Below, piece after piece: positions 27,151-36,079 of a stretch of DNA of 64,000 bases. This stretch comes from Caballeronia sp. Lep1P3 (GTDB lineage Bacteria; Pseudomonadota; Gammaproteobacteria; Burkholderiales; Burkholderiaceae), in NCBI RefSeq assembly GCF_022879595.1, contig NZ_CP084266.1, positions 372,001 to 436,000 on the forward strand. Direction: 5' to 3'. The notes below the pieces were generated by a model. It worked only from the letters and a program-made list of their open reading frames with translations, was not told the DNA's origin and did no database searches. Made by a program: the position numbers and the translations under genes. Position 1 is the stretch's first letter. Each line of letters opens with the position of its first letter.

Positions 27151-27794
27151 TCGAGCGCGTGTTCATCGTCGATGACGACGACAGTGTGCGCCGTGCATTG
27201 CGGCGTCTTCTGGAATCAGTGGGTTTCTGCGTTCAGGCGTTCGCCTCTGCGCAAGCGTTTCTCAATCATCAGCGAGCGCTTGCAACGCCCGCTTGCCTGG
27301 TACTCGATGTGCAAATGCCCGGCGTTAATGGCCTCGAATTGCAGCGCGCCATGCAGGGAACGAGCGAAACCTTGCCGATCATCTTTATGACGGGCCACGG
27401 CGACATCGCGATGACCGTCAGCGCGATGAAGGCGGGCGCGACTGACTTCCTCGCCAAGCCGATTAGCGATATGGCCTTGCTCGATGCCATTGGCGCGGCG
27501 CTGGAACGTTCCGCAAATGCGCTCGCGCGCCAAATGGAACTCGATTCCATCCAGCGACGCATCGGGCGTCTTACACCGCGCGAGCGCGAAGTGTTCGCGC
27601 TCGTCGCGGATGGATTGCCGAATAAGCAGGTCGCGTGCGAACTGGGCACCGTTGAAAAAACAGTGAAGGTGCATCGCGCGCGCGTCATGGAAAAGATGGA
27701 AGCCCATTCCCTTGCGGAACTGGTGCGCATGTCGGACAAGGCGGGGATTTCTGCGAGCAGTGCTCGGCGCTTGTCAGGGTCATCGGTGACTTGA
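27147..27794 (+). CDS. FixJ/NarL-family response regulator
   Basis: This 215-residue protein has a receiver domain (1-120) with acidic pocket Asp10-12 and phospho-acceptor Asp54 in LVLDVQMPG, the switch Thr in MTGHGD and Lys in FLAKPIS. It ends in a LuxR-type HTH (about 148-208) with LTPREREVFALVADG and the recognition helix KTVKVHRARVMEKM. The cognate kinase overlaps upstream by ATGA. FixJ-type regulators activate transcription when phosphorylated. Its targets are not evident. Confidence 0.9.
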   Translation: MIERVFIVDDDDSVRRALRRLLESVGFCVQAFASAQAFLNHQRALATPACLVLDVQMPGVNGLELQRAMQGTSETLPIIFMTGHGDIAMTVSAMKAGATDFLAKPISDMALLDAIGAALERSANALARQMELDSIQRRIGRLTPREREVFALVADGLPNKQVACELGTVEKTVKVHRARVMEKMEAHSLAELVRMSDKAGISASSARRLSGSSVT

Positions 27795-28138
27795 GGTGCG
27801 CCGACATCAATGCTTATAAGAGACCTTAGCATCGAGCTAATTAAGCAGTGCGTTCTTAACGCCTTCAATGCATGAAGCGCTGCATTCCACTCGGCATCCT
27901 CAAGGCAAGTTTGTCCGATGCATGCTAGATGTCGTGCGAAAAATTGCTGCCCGAGGGCTTTACATTCCGTAATGCCGCGCCTTTAATCGACAAGCGGACG
28001 CACACGTCCGTTACCGCAATCCGCTTCATTGTCTATCGCGCCGCACACTTGCGGACCGAAGCGGAATCCTTGCGCTTTAGCGTTCCAGATGGCAGGGTCG
28101 GGCACGTCGCAGCGCGTCTTCATGCAGCGAGGTTCTAA
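27795..28138. other. AT-richer non-coding gap before the oxidoreductase
   Basis: About 340 bases with lower GC than the neighbours, including runs like AGCTAATTAAGC. I see no convincing gene or strong hairpin here. It may hold the promoter of the FAD oxidoreductase and possibly binding sites of the upstream response regulator. Confidence 0.35.
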
Positions 28139-29524
28139 ATGGTCAACATCCCGGTCGAGGCACTCGATACCCTCAAGACGTCCGTGCGCGGAAAAGTAAT
28201 CGCGCCCGCCGATTCCGATTACGACGATGCGCGCAAAGTGTGGAACGCCACCATCGACAGGCATCCGGCACTCATCGTGCGTTGCGCAGGCACGGCCGAT
28301 GTCATCGCGGCCTTGGCGTTCTCGCGCCAGAATGGCCTGCTGTTGTCGATACGCGGCGGCGCCCACAATATCGCAGGCAGCGCAGTAAGCGACGATGCTT
28401 TGATGATCGATCTGTCCGCGATGAAATCCGTGCGCGTCGACCCCCAGGCCAAGCGCGCGTATGTCGAGCCGGGCGCGCTGCTATCGGACTTCGACCACGA
28501 AGCGCAAGCGTTCGGTCTTGCGACACCTCTCGGCATCAATTCGACCACCGGCGTCGCGGGCCTGACGCTAGGCGGTGGCTTTGGGTGGATCAGTCGCAAG
28601 TTTGGCGTGACGGTTGACAACCTCGTCGCTGCCGATATCGTCACGGCCGATGGCCAATGGCGGCGCGTGAGCGCAGAGTCGGAGCCGGAGTTGTTCTGGG
28701 CGTTGCGCGGGGGCGGCGGAAACTTCGGCGTGGTGACGCTATTCGAATTCCGGCTCCACGAAGTCGGGCCGCAAGTTTATGGCGGGCTGGTCGTGTATCC
28801 GCTGGAACAGGCCGACACGGTGTTGCCGCAGTATCGCGAGCTGGTCGCGTCAGGCTCGGAAGACTTGACCGTGTGGGCTGTCATGCGCCTTGCGCCGCCC
28901 TTGCCATTCCTGCCGCCCGAAGTGCATGGCAAGCCTGTCATCGCGCTGGCGTGTTGCTATATCGGTCCAGTCGAGGATGGTGCGCGGGCGCTCGAAGCGG
29001 TGCGTGGCTTCGGCATGCCATACGGTGAGCATCTCGGCGCCATGCCCTTTACTGCGTGGCAAAAGGCATTCGATCCGCTGCTTACGCCCGGCGCGCGAAA
29101 CTATTGGAAGTCGCATAACTTCGCCGCGCTCACCGACGATACGTTCGCCATCCTGACGAATGCGGTGCGTGATCTTCCTTCGCCTCATTGTGAGATTTTT
29201 ATTGGCGCAATGGGCGGGCAGACGAACCGTGTTTCCCCCGATGCAACGGCATACGCGAACCGGGACTCGGCCTTCACGATAAACATCCATGGCCGATGGA
29301 CCGAAGCGTCGGACGACGACAGATGCACGCAATGGGCCCGCGATATGTTCGCCGCGTTGACGCCGCATGCACTCGGCAGCGTATATGTGAACTTCCTCAC
29401 GGGCGATGAAGGGGATCGGGTCAAAGCCGCCTATGGACCGAACTATGAGCGGCTTGCGCAAGCTAAGCGGCGCTACGACCCGGACAACGTTTTCCGCAGC
29501 AATCAGAACATCCAGCCTGCGTGA
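28139..29524 (+). CDS. FAD-binding oxidoreductase (BBE family)
   Basis: This 461-residue protein has the FAD-binding PCMH domain (about 40-215): IRGGAHNIAGSAVSDDALMI with the likely covalent flavin His, then TPLGINSTTGVAGLTLGGGFGW. A C-terminal BBE segment ends YDPDNVFRSNQNI. Such enzymes oxidise alcohols, sugars or alkaloid-like compounds with O2. No signal peptide is present. The substrate is not predictable. Confidence 0.85.
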   Translation: MVNIPVEALDTLKTSVRGKVIAPADSDYDDARKVWNATIDRHPALIVRCAGTADVIAALAFSRQNGLLLSIRGGAHNIAGSAVSDDALMIDLSAMKSVRVDPQAKRAYVEPGALLSDFDHEAQAFGLATPLGINSTTGVAGLTLGGGFGWISRKFGVTVDNLVAADIVTADGQWRRVSAESEPELFWALRGGGGNFGVVTLFEFRLHEVGPQVYGGLVVYPLEQADTVLPQYRELVASGSEDLTVWAVMRLAPPLPFLPPEVHGKPVIALACCYIGPVEDGARALEAVRGFGMPYGEHLGAMPFTAWQKAFDPLLTPGARNYWKSHNFAALTDDTFAILTNAVRDLPSPHCEIFIGAMGGQTNRVSPDATAYANRDSAFTINIHGRWTEASDDDRCTQWARDMFAALTPHALGSVYVNFLTGDEGDRVKAAYGPNYERLAQAKRRYDPDNVFRSNQNIQPA

Positions 29525-29538
29525 AGTGGCGTGCACGG

Positions 29539-29868
29539 TTAATAACGTTCGATGTGACGGCGCGCGCGTTGCGCGTCGTTGCCTGGATCGTCGTGGACCA
29601 GTGCGCGGATGTCGCTGCTCAGGTAGACATCGAGGACACTAAGAAATGGCGCTTCAACGGCGAGACGCAAGCGATCGAAGCGATGATTCAGGCGGCTCTG
29701 CTCAAGAAACGTCGCGATCTCTTTAGCGAAAATGTCGCGTGAATTGACGCTATGTACTGCGCTGTTTCGAATGTCTTGCACCTGCTGAAGATCCAGCTTG
29801 AGGCCTCGCGTCTCGAAGACGCGCGCACGGTGTTCGTCGGCGGCCAGAACCCACGTAATGGCGGTCAT
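29539..29868 (-). CDS. Short 'host attachment' family protein
   Basis: This 109-residue protein begins MTAITWVLAADEHRARVFET, the family's N-terminal pattern. It later has FAKEIATFLEQSRLNHRFDRL and APFLSVLDVYLSSDIRALV, the conserved helix and strand pairs (PF10116-like). It lacks the central ~50 residues of typical 150-residue members, so it is a short form. The plant/host attachment name comes from an Agrobacterium mutant. The fold resembles RNase-like eRF1 domain 2. GGGAGGAG precedes the ATG. Confidence 0.7.
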   Translation of the reverse strand: MTAITWVLAADEHRARVFETRGLKLDLQQVQDIRNSAVHSVNSRDIFAKEIATFLEQSRLNHRFDRLRLAVEAPFLSVLDVYLSSDIRALVHDDPGNDAQRARRHIERY

Positions 29869-29977
29869 GATGCTCCTCCCGTTCGCCAACGTGCGAACGA
29901 TACTCGCGCCATTGTGCGCCTAAAGCCGCCGCGCGGCAGCCTCGAGTGCTAACGCAATGCAGCAACGCGCGAAACCG

Positions 29978-31486
29978 CTAGCCGAGCATCGAGCCGGTTT
30001 TCGCATAAAGCGCGTGCAGTGCGAACGCCTGATCGAGACGATGCGGCGTGTGCCCGCCAAGCGCGGATGCCTCGCGGAAATAATCGCGCAAGACATCGCG
30101 ATAACTCGGATGCGCGCAACGCTCGATGATCGCCGACGCACGCTCACGCGGGGCTAGGCCCGTCAGATTCGCCAGGCCGCGCTCGGTGACGATCACGTCC
30201 ACATCGTGCTCGTTGTGATCGCAATGCGAAACCATTGGGACGATGCTGGAAATACGGCCATCTTTCGCGACGGACTTAGTGGCAAAGACCGCGTAAGCCG
30301 CGTTGCGCGCGAAGTCGCCTGAGCCGCCTATGCCGTTCATCATGTGCGTTCCACCGACATGCGTGGAATTGACGTTGCCATAGATATCCGCTTCGAGCGC
30401 GGTATTGATGGCAATAAGACCGAGACGACGAATGACCTCAGGATGATTGCTCAGTTCTTGCGGACGCAGAACGAGGCGCTCCCGGTAGCGGTCGATGTCT
30501 CGAAGTACCTGCTCGTGGCGCTTCGCGGAAAGCGTCATCGACGCGCCGGACGCGAATTCGAGCTTGCCTGCATCGAATAAGTCGAACGCGGAGTCTTGGA
30601 GCACCTCGGAATATAGAGTGAGTGCATCAAAGGGCGATGCCGCGAAACCGGAGAGCACCGCGTTGGCAATGGTGCCGATGCCCGCTTGCAATGGCGGCAA
30701 TCGCTTAGGCATGCGCCCGCGCGAGACTTCGTGCTGAAAGAATTCGACGAGATGGCCGGCAATCAGCGCAGTGTCCTGATCGGCGGGTAGTACGTTCGAA
30801 GAACTGTCCGGCTGATCCGTAACGACGATAGCAGCGATCTTGTCGGGCGCGATGTCGATGCAGGTTGCGCCGATGCGGTCACGCGCGTGGATGATGGGCA
30901 GTGGCCCGCGTGCGGGTCGCGGTTTAGGCGACCAGATGTCGTGCAGGCCTTCCAGCGCGAGCGGTTGCGCAAGATTGATTTCGACGATGACTTTTTCGGC
31001 GAGCGTCGCGAATGTCGCCGAATTTCCAACAGAAGTTGTTGGCACGATGCCGCCGGATTCCGTAATCGCCACGGCTTCGATGATCGCGATGTCGAGCTTG
31101 CCCAGGCGATTGTCGCGCAATAGCTCGACCGTTTCCGAGAGATGTTGATCGACGAACATGACTTCGCCGCGATTGATCGCGCGGCGCAATGTGGCATCGA
31201 CCTGAAAAGGCAGACGGCGTTCGAGCGCGCCGGACTGCGTGAGAATGCCATCGGTGTCGTTGCCGAGCGATGCGCCTGTCATCAGCGTGATTCTGAGCGG
31301 TTCGCTCTCGTCGCGCGCGCGGCGTGCGATCTCGAGTGGCACGGCCTTGACATCGCCCGCGCGCGTAAAGCCGCTCGCGCCTACGCGCATGCCGTTGCGC
31401 ACGAGTTGAGCGGCGTCGGCCGCAGTAGTGATTCTGGCGCGCAAGTCGGCACGACGAATGCGATCTTCGAACATCGACATCTCCAT
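29978..31486 (-). CDS. Acetyl-CoA hydrolase/succinyl-CoA:acetate CoA-transferase (AarC type)
   Basis: This 502-residue enzyme has the class I CoA-transferase catalytic Glu294 in LYSEVLQD and the CoA-binding glycine-rich region THMMNGIGGSGDFARNA. It also shows the N-terminal VGASGFTRAGD of the AarC/Ach1 group, with matching length. It interconverts acetyl-CoA and succinyl-CoA (or hydrolyses acetyl-CoA) for acetate handling. The second Met at 31474 is an alternative start. The gene stands alone. Confidence 0.9.
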   Translation of the reverse strand: MEMSMFEDRIRRADLRARITTAADAAQLVRNGMRVGASGFTRAGDVKAVPLEIARRARDESEPLRITLMTGASLGNDTDGILTQSGALERRLPFQVDATLRRAINRGEVMFVDQHLSETVELLRDNRLGKLDIAIIEAVAITESGGIVPTTSVGNSATFATLAEKVIVEINLAQPLALEGLHDIWSPKPRPARGPLPIIHARDRIGATCIDIAPDKIAAIVVTDQPDSSSNVLPADQDTALIAGHLVEFFQHEVSRGRMPKRLPPLQAGIGTIANAVLSGFAASPFDALTLYSEVLQDSAFDLFDAGKLEFASGASMTLSAKRHEQVLRDIDRYRERLVLRPQELSNHPEVIRRLGLIAINTALEADIYGNVNSTHVGGTHMMNGIGGSGDFARNAAYAVFATKSVAKDGRISSIVPMVSHCDHNEHDVDVIVTERGLANLTGLAPRERASAIIERCAHPSYRDVLRDYFREASALGGHTPHRLDQAFALHALYAKTGSMLG

Positions 31487-31771
31487 GAAACGGATAACTC
31501 ATGCCTCGTCCTTTGTCTCGTCGTGCCTTTTTCGCATTGGCGCGCAGAGAGACGCGCGCGCGGTGAAGAGGCTTCCTTCGCACGGCGCTTCATTCGGACG
31601 AGTCGATGCTGACGGAGACTGGCGGGCAAGGCCGCGATTATAGGTATCGAATGGCGTTTTCATGGGTGCATCCATGAAAGGCCATCTCGCGTAATGCAAT
31701 TCCTTTGCGCTTTGTCTAATTCGGCGCGCCCTAACGAAGCCGACGCGCCGCAAAACAGCACTCTGATTCGT

Positions 31772-31954
31772 TCAACTACCGCCAGCGTACAAGCTGCAAT
31801 AGCTCGTCGGACCCACGCATTCCTGCAACTGGCGCGACGCCTGGTTCGATTGCTGCATGGCGCTGCCGTCGTCGGCGGATGGGGAGGTTTGAGCAATGGC
31901 GAGCGATGCACTCGCCGCCAGGATCGCGGCAACCACGAACTTAAGGGGTTTCAT
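31772..31954 (-). CDS. Small exported protein
   Basis: This 60-residue protein has a signal peptide (MKPLKFVVAAILAASASLAIA) and a 39-residue mature part rich in Ser/Gln with two Cys (ECVGPTSYCSLY). These probably form a disulfide in the periplasm. GAGGAG lies 6 bases upstream. No family is recognised; Burkholderia encodes many such small secreted proteins. Confidence 0.65.
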   Translation of the reverse strand: MKPLKFVVAAILAASASLAIAQTSPSADDGSAMQQSNQASRQLQECVGPTSYCSLYAGGS

Positions 31955-32075
31955 GAACTTCTCCTCGTATGACGTGCGCCGTGAACGGGCCGCACAGGAC
32001 AACTATAGGATGCGTGATCGAGGGAATACATCGTCGTGCGAGGAAGGGACATTTCCTTGCGAACGAAAGATCGTT

Positions 32076-34166
32076 TTAGCGATGCTTGTCGAAAGGCGCA
32101 TCCGGATCGGCGAGCGCGCTGCGGATGAAATGCAGCCATGCACGCATGCGCTGAACGTCGTGCCTTTGCGTATCTGAAAGCGTCTCGCATGCGAGCAGTG
32201 CCTCGACTGCAAAAAGCGATGCCACAGCCGCGGTAATCGCGCGGCGCAGTGCGGCGCTATCGGGCACGCGAAAAAGCATGGGGATGTCGTGCAGCATGCG
32301 TGCGAGCGCCGATGACCACGCATTGCGCACGGATGCAGGAACGCTATCGAGCCTTAGCGCCGCGTTCAAGATGCGCAGATCGATCATCGCCTGACCTATT
32401 TCGAGCGTGACCAGCATCCATTGAAGTGCGCGGCGATGTTCACGCGAGCGCCGCGTAAGCAAGCCTGACAATTGCGACATGAGATCGTGAGTGCCCGAGT
32501 GAAAGCGCTCGCTAAGATTCGGCAGTCGGCCTTCGCACGCAAGCGCCGCCTGTGCGCGCAAAGCGGCAAGGGTCTTGCCGACAAGCCAAGGCATATGAGG
32601 CGGCAAAATGATTGCGCACGCGATTGCGGTGACTGACATCGATACGACGATCGCAATGCCATTGTTAAACAGCATGGCCGGGTCGTAGGCAATGACGTTG
32701 TCCGGCGCCGCAAGCAGGCAAAAGAATACGCAGAAACCTGTACCGTATCCCGCGGTGGCCGGGCGCATCGCAAGGAAAGCGCCTGCCGCGAGCGGCGGTG
32801 CGAGGACCGCGCACAAGAGCGGAAAGCCGTCGATGGCGGGATAGACCCGGCACAGATACAGATAGCCGACGAGAACCGCGCCCGCAGCACCTACGGCCAT
32901 ATGCGCGACGTAGCGTGCGGGCCGCGCCGATGCCGAAGACAGCGCGCAAGCGAGTATCGCGCCTATGACCGCCAGGCCGCCGCTCGGCCAAGCCGTGCTT
33001 ATCCAGAACCACGCGACTGCTCCGATAACGCATGCCGTGCGCGCGAACGTCGCAGCGCTGACGAAGCGATCCGTCGTCGCCGCGTAGCGCGTGGGCACCG
33101 GCGCGTCGGACTGGCCGCTGCCGATGGCGTCGCGCAGGTTCATCATGCGAGCGATGTCGCTCGTCAAGCGCTCGAGCAACTCTGCGGACGTGACCGTGTC
33201 GATGTGCGATGCGTCGTCAAGGCGCTTTCGCAGTGAAGCCTCGAAGCGCGCGAGTGCTTGCGCGTTCAATCGAGGCGAAGCAAGCAGTTGCGCGAGATCG
33301 CTTAGGCTCGAGGCGAATGCGGGATGTTCTGCGCTTGCGCGCAAACGCTTGATCGACTGGTCGAGTGCGTGAAGACGCGCACATGCGTCCATGAAAGCGT
33401 TGTTGAGGCGCGCGAGCAACACTCGCTGCCGGCGCAAAGCAGGGTTTTCGTAAGCCGCGAAGCGGCGTGTCGCTTCGAAGCCGACTATCTCCTCGACCAA
33501 GTCGGTATAACGGTGCTCGCGCATTCTGCGACGCAGGCCGCCGCGTAACACCTCCGCGGCGAATGCGTTGAAGCGCGCCTCGCGTTGCGCAAGCGTCGTG
33601 GCAAGCGATGCGCTTGCATGACGCGGAAAGACGAGGGCGCTCACGGCGCTCGAGCACACGATGCCGAGCATCACTTCCGCGCCTCGCGTAAGCGTCGCGA
33701 GCAGCAATTGATCGGGCGCGCTTGCGACGGGTACGCCGATCAGCGCAGCCGTATAGCCCGCGAGCACGCATCCATACCAGCGGAATTGGCGATAGCGCAC
33801 GGCAAGCGCTGCGCAGGCCGCGACCCAGATCGTCAGGCCTAGTACATAGAGTTCGGGCTGCTGCACGAACACCGCGCCGAGCACGAGCGCCGCCAACATG
33901 CCGAGCGTGGTGCCTGCAAAGCGGTACACGCTTTTGGAAAGCACCATGCCGGAAAAAGGCTGCATCAGCACGAAGGTAGTCGTCATTGCAATGCGCGGCT
34001 GCGTCAGCTCGAAACGCATGGCAAGCCCCATCGCGATGAATGCGGCAAAGAGTGTCTTCAGCAGATGCAGCGAGAGTGTGCCATCGGTTGCGAGCCAGTC
34101 GCGCCAGCCGCCGACAAGTTCTTTCGCGCAATAGACGCTTGCGCGCGGCCGATCCGTGAACGACAT
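32076..34166 (-). CDS. FUSC-family efflux protein (AaeB-like)
   Basis: This 696-residue membrane protein has two sets of about five to six transmembrane helices (roughly 25-170 and 375-520) separated by a soluble region, the FUSC duplication. AaeB-type members export aromatic carboxylic acids together with a membrane-fusion partner. No aaeA gene is adjacent, so a partner would be elsewhere or absent. A LysR regulator is encoded divergently 156 bases away, as for aaeR-aaeXAB. Confidence 0.82.
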   Translation of the reverse strand: MSFTDRPRASVYCAKELVGGWRDWLATDGTLSLHLLKTLFAAFIAMGLAMRFELTQPRIAMTTTFVLMQPFSGMVLSKSVYRFAGTTLGMLAALVLGAVFVQQPELYVLGLTIWVAACAALAVRYRQFRWYGCVLAGYTAALIGVPVASAPDQLLLATLTRGAEVMLGIVCSSAVSALVFPRHASASLATTLAQREARFNAFAAEVLRGGLRRRMREHRYTDLVEEIVGFEATRRFAAYENPALRRQRVLLARLNNAFMDACARLHALDQSIKRLRASAEHPAFASSLSDLAQLLASPRLNAQALARFEASLRKRLDDASHIDTVTSAELLERLTSDIARMMNLRDAIGSGQSDAPVPTRYAATTDRFVSAATFARTACVIGAVAWFWISTAWPSGGLAVIGAILACALSSASARPARYVAHMAVGAAGAVLVGYLYLCRVYPAIDGFPLLCAVLAPPLAAGAFLAMRPATAGYGTGFCVFFCLLAAPDNVIAYDPAMLFNNGIAIVVSMSVTAIACAIILPPHMPWLVGKTLAALRAQAALACEGRLPNLSERFHSGTHDLMSQLSGLLTRRSREHRRALQWMLVTLEIGQAMIDLRILNAALRLDSVPASVRNAWSSALARMLHDIPMLFRVPDSAALRRAITAAVASLFAVEALLACETLSDTQRHDVQRMRAWLHFIRSALADPDAPFDKHR

Positions 34167-34322
34167 GCTGTTGCCCGATGCCCGTCTTCGTGAAGGGCCG
34201 ATTGTAGGCAGCGCGGCATTACGAATTAAGGAGAGAATCAGGGAACATTCTTTCCAGATTCAATAACAATGCCTTCGGCTATTCAGCGGACAATAGTGTT
34301 TCCTCGTGATTGTGACGGTTTG

Positions 34323-35294
34323 ATGGACACCCTACAGAACATGCGGGTATTTGCCCGCGTGATCGAAGCCGGAAGCTTTACGGCTGCGGCTCAATCGATG
34401 AATTCAACGACAGGCGCCATGTCGCGCGCCGTTTCAGAACTCGAAGCCCATTTGCGCACGCGCCTCATGAATCGCTCGACACGGCGCCTTGCACTGACGT
34501 CGGCGGGCGAGCGCTATCTCAAGCGCGTGCTGCAGATTCTCGCGGATATCGACGGCGCGGAGGAAGAAGCAAGCTGCGCGCACGAACATCCATCGGGCAC
34601 CTTACGCATGTTCAGCTTTGCGAGCGTGGGGCAGCACTATATTCTTCCGGCCATCGCGCAATATCGCGCGCTGCATCCCGAGGTCAAGGTCGAATTGACG
34701 CTCTCGCAGCGCATGCCCGATCTCTTCGAAGGCAGCAGCGACGTCGCGGTGGTTTCGGCGAGCGCGTTGTCGGATTCGGAAGTCATATCGCATCGGCTCG
34801 GCACGACGTTCAGCATTCTGTGCGCCTCGCCTGATTACCTCCGCGCGCGCGGCGCTCCCGCGCAACCTGCGGACCTTGCGAATCACGATTGCCTTACGTT
34901 GCAGACGCCCGCTTTTCCCGCGCGCGAATGGACACTCGAAGGGCCGCAAGGCAGCGAGACGCTGCAAATCAGCGGTCCGGTGCAGGTGAATATCGCGGAG
35001 TCGCTTGCGGTTGCGATACGCGAGGGCATGGGAATCGGCATGTTGCCGCTTTACGCCGCGATAGAAGGTTTGTGCAACGGCTCGCTCGTGCGCGTGCTGC
35101 CGCAACACACGTTGCAGCGTACCAATCTCTATGCGCTCTATGCATCGCGCAAGTTCGTCGATGCAAAGACGCGCACGTGGGTTGAATTCCTGCGCACGCA
35201 TCTTCCGCAGGTGATTGCGCGCGACGAAGCATTGCTTGCGGAACTGGGTCAGGACTCTCTGCCCGTGCCGCGAAACGCGCGGGCGAGCGCATGA
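34323..35294 (+). CDS. LysR-family transcriptional regulator
   Basis: This 323-residue protein starts MDTLQNMRVFARVIEAGSF, a standard LysR winged-HTH N-terminus (about 5-65). It is followed by an effector-binding domain of SBP type (about 92-295). The first candidate Met at 34269 was rejected since LysR proteins begin at MDTL. The divergent FUSC exporter is the likely target, with an aromatic-acid-like effector by analogy to AaeR. Confidence 0.9.
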   Translation: MDTLQNMRVFARVIEAGSFTAAAQSMNSTTGAMSRAVSELEAHLRTRLMNRSTRRLALTSAGERYLKRVLQILADIDGAEEEASCAHEHPSGTLRMFSFASVGQHYILPAIAQYRALHPEVKVELTLSQRMPDLFEGSSDVAVVSASALSDSEVISHRLGTTFSILCASPDYLRARGAPAQPADLANHDCLTLQTPAFPAREWTLEGPQGSETLQISGPVQVNIAESLAVAIREGMGIGMLPLYAAIEGLCNGSLVRVLPQHTLQRTNLYALYASRKFVDAKTRTWVEFLRTHLPQVIARDEALLAELGQDSLPVPRNARASA

Positions 35295-35325
35295 GTCACT
35301 AGAGCTCAAGCGCCTGGGCAATGAA

Positions 35326-36012
35326 TCACGTCTCGCTCCACATGCGAAGCAAGTTGTGATAGCAGCCTACGAGCGTGCGCTTGGCGGCTTCGTCGCCGTT
35401 CGTCGCGTTGAGACGCTGAATGGAATTGTCGAGATCGAAGAGCAGTGCGCGTTGTGCGTCGTCGCGCACTAGGCTTTGCGCCCAGAAGAAACTCGAGACG
35501 CGCGCGCCGCGCGTCACGGGCCGCACTTGATGCAAGCTCGTTGCCGGATAGACGATGGCATGTCCCGCCGGCAGCTTCACTTCCTGCACGCCGTAAGTGT
35601 CTTCGATCACGAGTTCACCGCCGTCGTAATCTTCGGGACGCGATAGAAAAAGCGTGACTGAAACGTCCGTCCGCACGCGCGCGCCATGCCCCGGCACGAT
35701 GCGTATTGCGCCATCGACATGACTGCCGAAATGCATGCCGCCTTCGTAGCGATTGAATAGCGGCGGATAAACGCGATTGGGCAATACCGCGCTGATGAAA
35801 AGCGGATGCCGCTCCAGCGCGCCGACGATCGTATCGCCCAACTCACGCGCAATAGGCGAGCCTTCCGCGATCTGTTGATTGCGCTTGACCGGCGCGCCTT
35901 GATAACCCGCGGTCGCGCGCCCATCGACCCATGAATCAGTGGCAGCTTCGAGGCGCGCGCGCATCGCGGCGGCATCCTGTGGCGAAAGTACGCCCGGTAT
36001 AGAGAGAATCAT
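35326..36012 (-). CDS. piuC: Fe(II)/2-oxoglutarate PKHD-type hydroxylase (PiuC/YbiX)
   Basis: This 228-residue protein has the iron-binding facial triad His98 and Asp100 in HVDGAIR and His161 in LHQVRPV. Arg171 contacts 2-oxoglutarate. The N-terminal [14 protein letters not shown] and length match PiuC/YbiX, which are co-transcribed with catecholate-siderophore receptors. It lies 67 bases after the receptor gene, so an iron-regulated fiu-ybiX-like operon is likely. The exact hydroxylation substrate is not known in the family. Confidence 0.88.
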   Translation of the reverse strand: MILSIPGVLSPQDAAAMRARLEAATDSWVDGRATAGYQGAPVKRNQQIAEGSPIARELGDTIVGALERHPLFISAVLPNRVYPPLFNRYEGGMHFGSHVDGAIRIVPGHGARVRTDVSVTLFLSRPEDYDGGELVIEDTYGVQEVKLPAGHAIVYPATSLHQVRPVTRGARVSSFFWAQSLVRDDAQRALLFDLDNSIQRLNATNGDEAAKRTLVGCYHNLLRMWSET

Positions 36013-36079
36013 TGCGTTAGCTTCTTGACGTGCCTTGCGCGCGCGGCCCGAAACGGTGCGCGCAAGGCACGGTTGCACA

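Noticed and set aside
27929..28138. A 69-codon frame ending just before the FAD oxidoreductase.
   Set aside because: No RBS or family pattern, and mixed composition; treated as intergenic.
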